Source: Listronotus oregonensis (Eukaryota; Arthropoda; Insecta; Coleoptera; Curculionidae). From it: DNA of 64,000 nt. Positions 25,544-37,000 of the stretch are shown piece by piece; position 1 is the first letter of the stretch, and the number at the start of each line of letters is the position of its first letter. The position numbers and the translations under genes are program-made. The stretch is taken from NCBI GenBank assembly GCA_019359885.1, contig JAHBCN010000192.1:310001-374000 (forward strand). Reading direction: 5' to 3'. Below the pieces are notes generated by a model. The model ran no database searches, had not been told where the DNA came from, and worked only from the letters and a program-made list of their open reading frames with translations.

Positions 25544-26518
25544 CAGTAACGGCCATTAAATATTGGGCAATTCTTTTTCCCTTTGGTAAAATAGGCTTAT
25601 GAAATATGTTGCAAAAACCTCATAAAGAAACAGGTGTCCGTTGTTAGTGTCTAAAAATACTTTTTTAAATGCCAAACTTATAACTTTGGATGAAAAAGTA
25701 TTAATTATTCATTATATTGAGCAGAGAGGTTGGCAAGAAAGGGATGTGGCGGAAGAGCTTAACATCCCAAGGAGGACCATTCATTTTGTTAAAAAAAAAT
25801 GGCAGGAAACACACTCCTTTGAGAGAAGAGCTGAAAGTGGTCGTCCCAAACTATCGAATCAAGAACAAGACATAATTTAGTTAATTTTTTGAGAAACCAA
25901 CCATTTAAATATGTAGTTACGGCAAAAACGGAGAGCAATATCCCAGCATCGGCATCGGTTAGAACGGCACGGCAAAGAATAAGGCAAATATCCGAATTGC
26001 GCTGCCACCCGGCAGCCTTAAAACCGTTTTAAACAAATGCAAATAAAGAACCACGCATTGGATTTGCTCTACAATTTTACTTGGAACCTCCGATTTTTTG
26101 GGAAAATATAATATTCACCAATGAAAGTGTTTCAATCGTGCTACAATGGATACTTAAGGTATACAGGCCTCAGGGAACACGATTTGATGAAAAATATACC
26201 CAAAAGGACAGAAGTAGTGGGCGATTTTCGGTAAATCTTTGGGGGTGGCTGTGGAATGAGTTACGAGGAAATCCACACTACGCCCGCGCTTTGGTCCATT
26301 CGATGCCTGAAAGGCTAAACTCTGTCTTAGAAAAAAATGGGGCCGCAATAAAATATTAAATTTGTTTGGAAGGATATTTAAGTTTGCTTGAATTTATTAA
26401 ATTGTTAATTAATTTGTTAGTATTTATAAAATATAAATATTTTCTTTCACCTTTTGCTTTATTTATAGTAATTAAAAGTAAAACGAGGTAAAAAGATAAG
26501 ATTTAATGGCCGTCATTG
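25544..26518 (+). mobile_element. Internally deleted Tc1-like transposon
   Basis: Termini CAGTAACGGCCATTAAAT (left) and CAATGACGGCCATTAAAT (reverse complement of the right) match at 16 of 18 bases. TA precedes the left end; the right flank reads CA. The 975-bp element holds a deleted transposase gene. Confidence 0.75.
25644..26359 (+). pseudogene. Tc1-like transposase with central deletion
   Basis: The helix-turn-helix part reads NAKLITLDEKVLIIHYIEQR, then VAEELNIPRRTIHFVKKKW and RRAESGRPKLSNQEQDII. After a frameshift come a piece resembling the linker and ENIIFTNESVSIVLQW, where the family has FTDEK, so the first catalytic Asp is replaced. RVYRP-like VYRPQGTRFDEKYTQ and RFSVNLWGW follow, jumping directly to LWNELRGNPHYARALVHSMP and ERLNSVLEKNGAAIKY. 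In the family the QDNSPIH and PIENVW blocks lie between the two WG-W motifs, so the second Asp and the Glu are deleted, perhaps by recombination at the repeated Trp-Gly coding sequence. Confidence 0.8.
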
Positions 26519-27091
26519 CACCTTTAATTTTTTTAGGATAACTTTTTTAATCATCCTGTATATGATGTTCCTTTGAAAGATATTTAAAAATACAGTTATA
26601 AAGTCAAAAACACAAAATAAATAAGTGGGTTATCTTTTTTATGCCTAACCCTAGCTATTAATTTAGCCTAATCAAATTGAGCTTTGTTACTTCTAAACTC
26701 ACATTAAACTATTTATTATACCTTTAATAGTTTCTTTTAACGTATAAAGTATTAAGCATAAATTAAGTAATTTAATAACCTTCCAGTCTGGGAGAAAAAT
26801 ATACATTCCACGCCACTGATACCTCAACATTCAGGATCTCTTTTTTCTGCAGTAAAAAAATATTTTTAAACTAGTTAAATCGTTAATGGTCACAGATCAT
26901 AACGCCAGTTAAGACATAAAAATTAATGGATTATGATTAGCAAGATTTATTAGCCTTCCTTATCCTTGCTACAGTAAGTATGCATGTGTATATCCTGTTT
27001 TGTTAATATTGACAGCTTATGAAACTAAAATACGATTGTCATGGCAAATAAAAAATGATAATAGACTAAGCCTTACCTGTTTTTAGTGGGA
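26519..27091. other. AT-rich stretch with a lone CATCCTGTATA end
   Basis: TTAATCATCCTGTATATG near 26550 resembles a TACAGG-type terminus without a partner. Nothing else recognised. Confidence 0.35.
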
Positions 27092-28562
27092 TGTACAAGG
27101 TAGCAGGCATGTTTTTGCTGAAAACCCTTTGGAAAAATGTACATATAGAGAATGGAAATATACAGTTACACACCCTCTCAGAAAAATCGAAAAAATTTGT
27201 TAGATATACAAAAAATAAAAAAAGGTGTTTAATAGCTTATAACTTTATATTATACGTATAAAAAAATTATAGTAAGAAATCAGTTTTTTTATTAAATTTC
27301 CTACAAGATAGGATTGGTTATAATAAATCACAAAATACATTACGCTCGTTGCAAAAAGCAGTAAATAAAAAAAGGCAAAAAAAGCTTAATTATGAAATTT
27401 TTTTGATCCTTTACATTTTTCTTAGAAGCATCAAACTCAGCCAAAAATAACATCATACCATTTTGAAAACTCACGTTACATTTGGTAAGTTTGATTTAAT
27501 AGTTTTTGCATAATAGTTTTGCCATCCAATTTTGTTTGAAAAACATTAACAATTTTGCAAATTGAACAGAGTCCAGAATATTAAACTTTGACATTAGATA
27601 TTTTTTTTCGAAAATAGCAGAAATCTCAGGCTTACAAATGTTTTTTTATGAAAATCAGATCATTTGGGCGTCTCTAAAAATTGTTTAAAGTTATGAAAAA
27701 AATGTTGCTTATAAAGAAACTATCTTCACGAATTTTCGATGAAAAATTTTATGGAAAATATGGTTTGAAAGTACTCGTTAAGATGTTTCTTTTAATGTAT
27801 CAAAATCGTCAACTGGTCGATTGGTTGCCAAGATACAGGCTGCTCAAGTTGATCGGCATTTACGGCAAATCTATTAACAAAAATAAATTTAAATTTCTTG
27901 CATATAGTTGATATGCAATTATTGTCATATTTTTACTTATATTTTACTAATAGAATGATTTTAAAGCAAAAAAGATGTATTTTTCATTTGTTTTAACAAT
28001 TATTGCCCCCAGCATATGTTTATAAATTTAAACTTTTACTGAAAGGATTCGATTTTATTTTTTTAAAAAACGTTTAAAAGATTAAGGTCTTTAGTATATG
28101 GAAAAAGCAAAATCAAATGTCTGAATTCAATATTCTGGACTTTGCCAATTCGCAAAATTGACCACTTTTTCAAACGAAATTTGATTACAATAATTATTTA
28201 ACGAAATTGGGCATGATGTTTTACCATAGCATAAAGTTTCCTCTCGCCGAAATCTAAGATTTTAAAAATTTTGCTTAGCTTAATTGCTATTTTGCAACAA
28301 GCGTAATGGATTTTGCGATATCTAACCAAGCCTAGGTATATTGTAGGAAATTTTATAAAACTTTTTCCTCCTTACAATCTTTTTCTGTGATCAATACTTA
28401 CAAAGACTTTTCTTTTAGTAAAAAAAATATATTTTTTTATTTTTTTACATTTTGTCTATTTAACAAATGTTCCGGGCCTTTCTAAGAGGAAGCATATCTC
28501 AATTCTTGTTATATACATCTTTCTGGAGGGATTTCATTAAAACATACCTGCCACCTCGTACA
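27092..28562. mobile_element. Foldback element FB-2
   Basis: TGTACAAGGTAGCAGGCATG at the left is mirrored by the right end (reverse complement TGTACGAGGTGGCAGGTATG). Inner blocks also pair: ATTACGCTCGTTGCAAAA near 27350 with the region near 28300, and GAGTCCAGAATATT near 27570 with the region near 28125. Arms exceed 500 bases. Non-coding. Confidence 0.8.
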
Positions 28563-29255
28563 TTAAACAACTTTTGTTTTTACAGATGGTCTATAATTAA
28601 AATATTAATTACAGCAGCATAACATAAAAATTTCATTTTAATGCCATTTTTGACGTACAAGATGGAATAGCGTATTACGTTTTGGTTGTTATAAATATTT
28701 AATAAATAATAAAAACTTAAGTCATCTTTAGGTCTACAAAAACTTACATTTTTTTTATTAAAAGAAGGAATACTTAAACAATAATAGTAGCAAAAGCTGT
28801 TTTTGTTACAAACCCAGATTTTCTTATTGCAGTAGATTATAGTAATTTTTTTCAAAGAAAACTGACAACTTTCTTTCATAAACAGCAGCACAAAATACAG
28901 ATCAATATTTAAAAAAATAACTTGTCAATGTAACTTAAATAAGAAATGAAAAATTTTAAATAAAAAAATAACTACTTATTTATAAAGAAGACAAATTTGC
29001 TACCATTACAAAATAAAAAAGAATAAAATCAAAAAAGAAATTTTAATATGTTATTTGGTCCTGGTCAGTTTTTACTCATTCCCTTTGATTATTTTAAAAT
29101 GCATGAAATTTTCTAAAAACGTTTTTATTAAGTGTGTACCCTTCATCCATGTCTATATTAAAAAAATAGTTGGACAGGGTAACTTAAATTTAAAATTAAA
29201 AAAAAAATTACTTAATATTTATAGAGAGGAAAAATTGTCTTAAAGAATGTATAGT
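28563..29255. other. AT-rich stretch, no credible gene
   Basis: Open frames on both strands (103 aa at most) are rich in Asn/Tyr/Ile/Lys as expected for random AT-rich sequence. Confidence 0.4.
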
Positions 29256-30544
29256 CCGGGTGAATCTGTAATTCACCGTTAAATGATTTTGGAAGTACAT
29301 AAATCAAGATGAAACCTTTTGCATTCTCTTCAGACATAGATTAACTACAAAGTGTCGGAAAGGAATATTGGATCCCACGAAAGGGGGTATTTTTTACCCC
29401 ATTTTTTCACCCTATTTACCACACAAACATAAAATTATTTAAAAAACGTGTCTTTTTCCACTTTTAATGGTTACTATAGGATTTTTGGACCACTAAATTC
29501 GAATATGATAATATAAATTACATTTAAAGGCTTAGTAGGGCTAAATTCACCCTTTTTTTACCCCCTGCACTTCTAAAAAATACATTTCACTAAAAAAAAG
29601 TTCCTCATTTTTAATGGTTTATATACCTAGGTTTTTTTGGCCACTGAATTTGAATATGATATTAGAAATTACATTTGAAGGCTAATAAGGGCTCAATTCA
29701 CTCTTTTTTTAACCCCTACACTACTAAAACATACATTTCGCTAAGAAATTAGTATTTAAAAAAATCGATTTCTTATTTTTTTTTAGTTTTTAATATAATA
29801 TAAAAAAAAATAAAAACAAATTCGTATCTTACGGGAAGTTCAATCCAACACCTTGAATATCGTTTCTGACTTGCGATTTGAATTCAACGACCCAATAAAC
29901 CTACATCATCCCTTCATATTAAAAAAAAAAACGGTAATTTTACAAAAAATATTGTCTATACGTTAAAAGGAATTAAAATAGGGGTAACCCAACCAATACT
30001 CACCAAAACCAACTCCTTTTAATATTATTCCTGGTATTAGATTTGAGTTTAGTGGCCCAAAAAAAATATGTACCCTTAAAAGTAGTGAAACACCTTTTTT
30101 TAGCGAAATGTATGTTTTAGGAGTGTAGGGGGTAAAAAAGGGTAAATTTAGCCCTTCTTACCCCTTAAATGTAATTTTTAATATCATATTTAAATTCAGC
30201 GGCCCAAAAAACCTACAGGTACCATTGAAAATAGGGGGAAAACTTTTTTTTAGCAAAATATATTTAGCCCTTTTAAGGCCTTAAATTATTAATTATTATA
30301 TAATTTAATTATCATATTCAAATTCAGTGTGTGGAAAAAGAAACGTTTTTTTAATAACTTTATGTTTGGAGGGTAAATAGGGTAAAAAATGGGGTAAAAA
30401 ACACCCCCTTTAGAATCCAATATCTCTTTCCGAAACTTTGTACTTAATCTACATATTTCTAAAAAAAATGCGAAAGAATTTATCCCAAATCATGTTCTTC
30501 CAAAATCATTTCTAGATTTGAAGTGTTTTTAACAGAGTTACCCG
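29256..30544. mobile_element. Foldback element FB-3
   Basis: Left CCGGGTGAATCTGTAATTC and right (reverse complement CGGGTAACTCTGTTAAAAAC) ends. Long arms pair through TGATTTTGGAAG, AAAGGGGGTATTTTTTACCC and TACCACACAAACATAAA on the left with their mirrors at 30340-30500. Inside each arm a sub-unit with ATTACATTTAAAGGCT and GGTAAAAAAGGG-type sequence is repeated. About 1.3 kb, no gene. Confidence 0.8.
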
Positions 30545-32699
30545 TATTAGTAACAGTTATTTCAAAATAGTAGAAATATCGTAATTAAATAAAAAAGTAT
30601 TAAAGCCAGAAAGGAAAAAATATAAACAAATTTTGCTCTAATTAGTTCTTACTCATTCTAAATCAAATAAACTTTTAATATTACTAGTTAATTAATAAAT
30701 GAGCCGGTATGTACACTTTATTAAATTGTGGGAACCAAATGCTAAATTAAACAGCAATAAAAATCCAGATTCATATTAAAAAATGCTTCGTTAAAGTAAT
30801 TCAATCAAATACGACACGCAAAAATTAAAATAAAAAGCTGAATACTTAGTTATGGAGCAGAAAAAAATTTAAAATTTAAGTAAAAGTTAGTTTGTATTTT
30901 TTTAAATAATATTAGAATTAATTTACCCATCATTTTAACTTTTATAAAACGTATCGCTAATTTGTGTGTATAGATCGTATGTCATTTCTAATAAATCACA
31001 AAATATTAGAAACCGCATTTGTCACCTTTAATTGCTTTATTGATAGGTGTTTATCTGATGCCATTAATTTTATTTTTACAGTTATTTCACCTATAAGTAT
31101 CATCAAACTTTCTACTAATTTTTAAATTCTGTATTATTGTTTCAACCAGAATTAAAAATTTAATTAGCTTCGCCATTTTTATTAAGAAATAGTCCTAATG
31201 CACACTGACAAATAAAACACCCCTGGTGTATAAATAAGCATCATTGCTTTCTCGGCTTCTGGAAATACATCTACTTGTCGATTTCGTTCTTTTTAAAAAT
31301 TTAAAGAAAAATGTATAACCATAAACGGTGTTAATACTTTTGATTTTTTTAGTTTTATTTAATATATCTGGTACATTTTTAAAGACATTTTATTCAAAAT
31401 TAGTACACACCCTGATGTATGCAATGTCTATGAAATGATTTTAAAAGATTGATGATGTTACAAATCACAAAACACCCCAAAGACACTGGCTGTTTACCAC
31501 GATAAAACTAAATACTTCATCTTATTTTTTTAATGTTTTGTTTTTCTTACTTTAACGTGACGATAGAGTTATTTTAAAAATATAATTTTTGCCAAAACCG
31601 GCCTTAATTTAATTACTTTTACTCGACGTAATAATTATGTTATCATTATTAATATTAAAACCTTCTTTTAATTGGTTTTTTAAATGTTAGGTTTGTTTTA
31701 TGATTTAACAAACTCTTTGGTAATAATACTAACTGAAACCCATATTTAAGTAGTCTCTTCACGGCTAAGGCACTACTTTCTACTATTAAATCTTGAATAG
31801 TAATGAATCAGTAGCCAGTTTATAATATATAATATATTTACACTGTAAGTATTTACCAAATATCGTCAGTAGTCAAAGTACTTGCACTAACCACCACTTT
31901 GAAAATGCATTGATTTTATCCAATGTGCAAAATATTTAATATTTCAATTTTTCTCTTAAAAAAATAGTTTTACTGGGGAAAAAATATTACTACGTACTTA
32001 ACTTTGCTCCGAGTTAAGAGTCAAGATGGAGCAGATTCTTGATTACCTGGCACCGAAATCCATAGAGTATTAAGGAACTTCAAAACTGACTTTGATTACC
32101 TATGAGGTTTTCACTTAACCTGACTTTTAGAATTTTCTTGTTTATAAATTAACATTAAATTTTACGCCACTCGGGTGCTTAATAGCAACAAACTTACTAA
32201 TATGTCGAAATGGGAAGATAAATATGTATCACAAAATTAGAAATTCTATCAGCCAAAAAATTTTTATAAACATATTACTTCATGGCAGATGAGTTCTTAG
32301 TTAATTATGGAAAAACCACTGATGAGTGATTTAACACACCCTATATTAATGTTAATCATTTTAGAAAATATACGCCATAATAATATTAAGATATTACCAA
32401 CAACAATGACATTTTTCACAAATTGTGTATTTTTTTCAAAACCCTGTGTGGTCAAGTTCTAAATGCATAGCTTAATGCTTTACATTAAAAATATTTTCAC
32501 TTTAATAGGTAGGTAACAGAAGAGTACAACATGTCTTTTTTATTTTAAAACTTGTTTTTACTTGTCGCGTTAGTGATAATTTGAATTATATCATTCCACG
32601 AATTTATATCTAGTAAGAAAATATGTAAAGTTTGTCGGCATCGTTTTCACGTTTTAAGATCCAGAAATCAAGAAAACTTTATATCTTTAAAAATATTCC
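30545..32699. other. 2.1 kb AT-rich stretch, no feature seen
   Basis: No gene, TIR or tandem repeat recognised. TGTATAAATAAGCATC near 31229 looks like a TATA box but no coding sequence follows. Confidence 0.4.
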
Positions 32700-33182
32700 A
32701 CCATCAAAATACTACCTGTCGGTAAAGGAAATACCACTGTCATCCTGGGCATAGACGCTTACGACCAAAAATTTAAAGAAGCATAAGCGACACATAATAG
32801 ACAAGATACGAACCACGTTGACACCACACCACAGTAAACCTTCACACCTGTATGAATTCCTCAAAATCAGCCAGGAGACCATGCCCCTAAAACCGATTAC
32901 TAGCTCCAAGGATCGCCTACTCATATGTAGCAAGCTCATGCTTGCTAAATTTTTACTTCCATTTTTCAAACCTCTCAAAGACATATTACAGCTTTTGTTC
33001 AGAGTTCTGAATATTTTGCGGAAAAGTCTGATACCGCTGATCACGCTTGGACCCAAGGACATCATATGAGGTGGTCAGATGCCAAAATCATACACCGAGA
33101 ACAACACTGGAGGAAAAGAAAATTCAAGAAAGCAGCAGTCATCAACCAAAACCCCCTGGACGTTTTAGCAAACCTTCCGTAG
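32700..33182 (+). pseudogene. Penelope-like retroelement relic (RT pieces and GIY-YIG end)
   Basis: GKGNTTVILGIDAYDQKFKE near 32720 resembles the KGNxTVVMDxxxY block of Penelope-like reverse transcriptases. MPLKPITSSKDRLL near 32880 matches the PLRPIVSS block, and LAKFLLPF follows. From 33018 an open 54-residue frame reads AEKSDTADHAWTQGHHMRWS and DAKIIHREQHWRKRKFKKAA, then VINQNPLDVLANLP and TAG. That resembles the C-terminal GIY-YIG endonuclease region of these elements. Several frameshifts and an internal deletion remove most of the RT, including its YxDD block. Called from motif memory; a profile search would settle it. Confidence 0.65.
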
Positions 33183-33420
33183 TTATTCGAAATATTTCGA
33201 AGTAGATAAGCTAGGTCACTCCGGCCGCAAATTTCGTCATTTTCCCATGTATTTCTTATGGGGAAATTTTAACGTTAAATAATAACGTTAAAATATGTCG
33301 CCTGTCATACGTCGCCAGTCATCACGTCATCGGTAATCCGCAGGATCACATCATCGGGAATCTGATCATCGATTGGGTGTGGTGCATCGAATTTTGGAAT
33401 TAATTAAATAAATAAATATT

Positions 33421-33487
33421 CCAGCAGGATTCGAACCGCCGTCCTAGTGCTTGAAAACCCAGAGCTCTACCACTGAGCCACCGGGAG
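33421..33487 (-). repeat. tRNA-like unit 1 of a tandem set
   Basis: Minus strand reads GGTGGCTCAGTGGTAGAGCT (D-arm/A box) and GGCGGTTCGAATCCTGC (T-arm/B box) at tRNA spacing. The acceptor stem does not pair, so it is not a working tRNA gene. Confidence 0.65.
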
Positions 33488-33549
33488 TATTAATTATTAA
33501 GTTAAGTTTAGTAGAAGAGAATTTGGAATTAATTACATCAAAAAAGTCG

Positions 33550-33620
33550 TCACCTAGCAGGATTTGAACCGTCGCCCTAGTGCTTTAAAGTCTAGAGCTC
33601 CACCACTGAGCTATAGGGGA
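33550..33620 (-). repeat. tRNA-like unit 2 of a tandem set
   Basis: 71 bases on the minus strand: acceptor TCCCCTA pairs with TAGGTGA at 6 of 7 positions, the D stem GCTC/GAGC is intact, and the T loop is TTCAAAT. The anticodon stem and T stem are poor. tRNA pseudogene or SINE head; the anticodon cannot be trusted. Confidence 0.6.
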
Positions 33621-33690
33621 ATGTAAATATTAAGGTGAAATGAATGTATAGAAGAAGAGGCGTAAATAATTAAATAATTAAATAAAAAGT

Positions 33691-33713
33691 CTATGCCGGG
33701 GCTCGAACCAGGA
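33691..33713 (-). repeat. tRNA-like unit 3, T-arm only
   Basis: CCTGGTTCGAGCCCCGGCAT on the minus strand, about 140 bases from unit 2, is a B-box/T-arm without a D-arm. Confidence 0.45.
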
Positions 33714-34179
33714 AAATTTAAAAAATATGGCGGTCGTCTACATGAATTATACCGTATATGTAACCTATTAATATAACGGATAGCGTTGGGTAGTTAAAAA
33801 CGGTATTTTACCACGATGATGATGATGGATAAAAATAGAAACGTTGTTTAATATTATAAAGCATATGTTACTATAAAATTTATAGGGCAAGTCGTTTTAA
33901 TTATGCATTTCGATTAAGGTTATTAAAAATAGTATATGTATTAAATATGTATAAGTGTTAAAAAGGGCATTATTTTAAAATGTGTTTATATGAAAGATCG
34001 TTATCAGCCTGAATGCCGAAGGCACTTTTCCCGCTATTTGCGCAAGTGTGACTATTATAGTTTCTTCAGAAATTGAGTTTTGACCGTCTGCGCAGGTTGC
34101 TAATAGGTCTCTTTATGTTTTTCGCTTATAACTCAGCTCCTATTTGTCGAATCAACATCGTTTTTTTACTAAACGATTT

Positions 34180-34782
34180 AGGATATTAAAATGCACATTT
34201 TACTTGAGAAAATTTAAAATTTACATAATGCCCTTTTGGTAACACTTATAACTTTTTTATTTATCAAGCAGATTTAAATAATTCTTTTTATTCTAATTAA
34301 GGATATTAAAACATATATTTTTTTAGAAAATTTAAAATTAGCATAAAGCCCTTTCGGTAATACTATGTCTATCTTTTTATTTATCAGCTGATTGGAAAAA
34401 TTCTTTTTATTCTGATTAAGGATATTAAAACATACATTTTACTTGTGAAAATTTAAAATTAGCATAAAGCCCTTTTGGTAATGTCTTATAGAACTTGGTT
34501 GTTATCAACAGATTTAAATAATTCTTTTTTATTCCAATTCAGGATGTTAAAACTTACATATTTGATGTTTAAATTTAATATATGCATAAAGCCTTTTTGG
34601 CAACACTATGTATAACTTTTTTATTTATCAACAGATTTAAATAATTCTTTTTTTATTTTAACTCAAGATGTTAAAACATACATGGTCCAAATTTAATATT
34701 GGCATAAAGCTCTTATGGCATCACTACGTATAACTTCTTTTATTTATTATACGATTGAAATAATTCGTTTTTAAATAAATTC
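34180..34782 (+). repeat. ~120-bp tandem repeat, five copies
   Basis: Units start AGGATATTAAAA at 34180, 34300, 34420, 34542 and 34665 (the last two diverged to AGGATGTT and AAGATGTT). Each contains GCATAAAGCCCTTTTGGTAA and ends with AATTCTTTTTATT. Divergence grows towards the right. Confidence 0.9.
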
Positions 34783-35335
34783 TAATTTTTTTCTACCTTC
34801 TATCAAATTATAGACTTTCGGTTAAAATAAAAGCTTAATTAAAAGATTTATACAATTTAACAACTTAACTTATACAGCGTTTTGACTAAGATTAAAGTAC
34901 AAACTATAGATATAAAAATTCTTTTAAGTAAATCATTAGTAGTTTAATTTAAGGAAGTATACGTTTCGATAAATATTTAGACAAATCATTAGAATTAGAG
35001 TCTTTAACGGTTAACATGTAATACAGGAGTATATACATAATGACGTTTTCCTTATTCTTTCAGGTTATGGAATAGATGATTCACTAATTATTTAAAACAC
35101 TCCCTAAGTAAGTTTATTAGATTATTACGACTTAACCATCAGCGATTAAAGGTATGAGGTCAGAAGGGCTTTGTTTAACTGTATATTTTGGAAAATAAAT
35201 AAACAAGATACAATCATACAAATTTTTTATCTCTCTACCATAAATGCGTTACCAACTCACAGAATATTACGAGTATTAAACTGGCATTTTCATAAAATAA
35301 ATGCAATGGGAAATTAGAAGTTTAGTGGATTATTT

Positions 35336-35933
35336 TCAAATAACAGCATTGTATTTCCAAATAACAGCACTGTTTTTCCAAGTAACAGCACTGTTTTTCT
35401 AAATAACAGCACTGTATTTCCAAATAACGGCACTGTATTTCCAAATAACAGCCCTGTATTTTCAAATAACAGCCCTGTTGTTTCAAATAACAGCTCTGTA
35501 TTTTTCAAATAACAGCACTGTTTTTAAAATAACAGCACTATATTTCAAATAACAGCCCTGTATTTTCAAATAACAGCCCTGTTTTTCAAATAACAGCTCT
35601 GTATTTTCAAATAACAGCCCTGTTTTTCTAAATAACAGCACTGTATTTTTTAAATAACAGCACTGTTTTCCAAATAACAGCACTGTATTTTTAAATAACA
35701 GCACTGTTTTCAAATAACAGCACTGTTTTTCCAAATAACAGCACTGTATTTCGAAATAACAGCACTGTATTTTTTAATAACACCACTGTTTTTTAAATAA
35801 AAGCACTGTTTTCTAAATAACAGCACTGTTTTTCTAAATAAAAGCACTGTATTTCAAATAACAGCCCTGTATTTCAAATAACAGCACTGTTTTTCCAAAT
35901 AACAGCACTGTATTTCCATATAACAGCACTGTT
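35336..35933 (+). repeat. 21-bp minisatellite, left arm of FB-7
   Basis: Roughly 28 copies of AAATAACAGCACTGTWTTTC-like units, varying mainly at the C/T before CTGT and in the T run. Because 21 is a multiple of 3 it reads as LLFGNTV-type heptads on the minus strand. Confidence 0.92.
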
Positions 35934-36182
35934 GATTGGTTGATTCAATGAATTATAATTTATTTTATATCAGATACGCTTTAGATATGTAAATGAGGCA
36001 TATCAACGTCCGGTGATCTTGAGGTGGGTAACCTTTTATCTCGGCAGACAGCGGACAGCGGACATCTGTTCTTTGACGTCATCGTGGTTAGTTGTGGTTT
36101 GTGCCTCTCTCTCTTTAAGGTGTTATCTTGTCTTCCTTCCTCCTTCTCTCGCGTCGCTAGCGACCCAGACTCGTCTGGAATT

Positions 36183-36505
36183 ATTTGGAAAAACAGTGCT
36201 GTTATTTAAAAATACAGTGCTGTTATTTGGAAAAGCAGTGCTGTTATTTAAAAATACAGTGCTGTTATTTAGAAAAACAGGGCTGTTATTTGAAAATACA
36301 GGGCTGTTATTTGGAAATATAGTGTTGTTATTTTAAGAACAGTGCTGTTATTTGAAAATACAGACTTTTTAAATAACAGGGCTGTTATTTGAAGAAATAA
36401 GTGCTGATTATTTGGAAATACAGTGTGTTATTTGAAAAACAGTGCTGTTATTTGGAAAAACAGTGCTGTTATTTGGAAATACAGTGCTATTATTTGAAAA
36501 ATAAG
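36183..36505 (-). repeat. 21-bp minisatellite, right arm of FB-7
   Basis: About 15 copies of the same unit in inverted orientation (GAAAWACAGTGCTGTTATTT). Confidence 0.92.
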
Positions 36506-37000
36506 CCACTAAACTTCTAATTTCCCATTGCATTTATTTTATAAAATGCCAGTTTAATACTCGTAATCATTTGCCAATGAGTTGGTAACGCATTTAACAA
36601 GTAGAGAGATAAAAATTTTATGATTACATCTTTTTATTTATTTTCCAAAATATACAGTTAAACAAGGCCCCGTCACGACCTCATACTTGTTGCTATGGGA
36701 AAATAACAATAATATGGGAAATAAAAATTTTGGGTAATAAAAAATTTTTTCCCTCCTGGTAAAGAAATAAAATGAATACTCTTTTTTTAAAATTTTTTTA
36801 AGTTAAAAATTTTTAATTTGCGGGGATTTTTTTTTTGGAGTTGGCACACCTGTTAAATAACAAAACACAAATACTCTTACGCTGTTTGTAAGTCATAAAC
36901 ATAGATACTGTTGCTGTGACTGTGAATTACATGTAGTTTCTACTCAAATTAATGCCAATTTTCTGGTTCGCGAGTGCTTTTTAGTGTAAAATTTGTAAAA

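Larger units (their letters stand above)
35138..36712. mobile_element. Foldback element FB-7 with minisatellite arms
   Basis: Outer arms of ~190 bases pair: TATGAGGTCAGAAGGGCTTT, TTTAACTGTATATTTTGGA, TGCGTTACCAACTCA and AAATGCAATGGGAAATTAGA at 35150-35325 are mirrored at 36510-36695. Inside each arm lies an array of a ~21-bp repeat in opposite orientation (about 600 bp left, 320 bp right). A ~245-bp spacer (35935-36180) has GC-richer sequence such as CGGCAGACAGCGGACAGCGG. The plan recalls Drosophila FB and Galileo foldback elements. No transposase is seen. Confidence 0.85.

Noticed and set aside
28580..28891. 103-aa minus-strand open frame
   Set aside because: Rich in Asn, Tyr, Ile and Lys as expected by chance in AT-rich DNA; overlaps no motif.
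33421..33620. Functional tRNA genes
   Set aside because: A and B boxes are present but acceptor, anticodon and T stems do not all pair, so they are better called tRNA-like repeats.
36024..36209. Open frame in the FB-7 spacer
   Set aside because: Short, no recognisable motif, ends in the minisatellite.
35314..36336. Open frames with LLFGNTV heptads
   Set aside because: Produced by a 21-bp repeat unit divisible by three; no start context or conserved domain. The one with a longer unique N-terminus (36013-36336) spans the foldback spacer.
35336..36505. Regular short repeats that could suggest a CRISPR array
   Set aside because: Units are contiguous with no unique spacers, no cas genes are present and the genome is eukaryotic.
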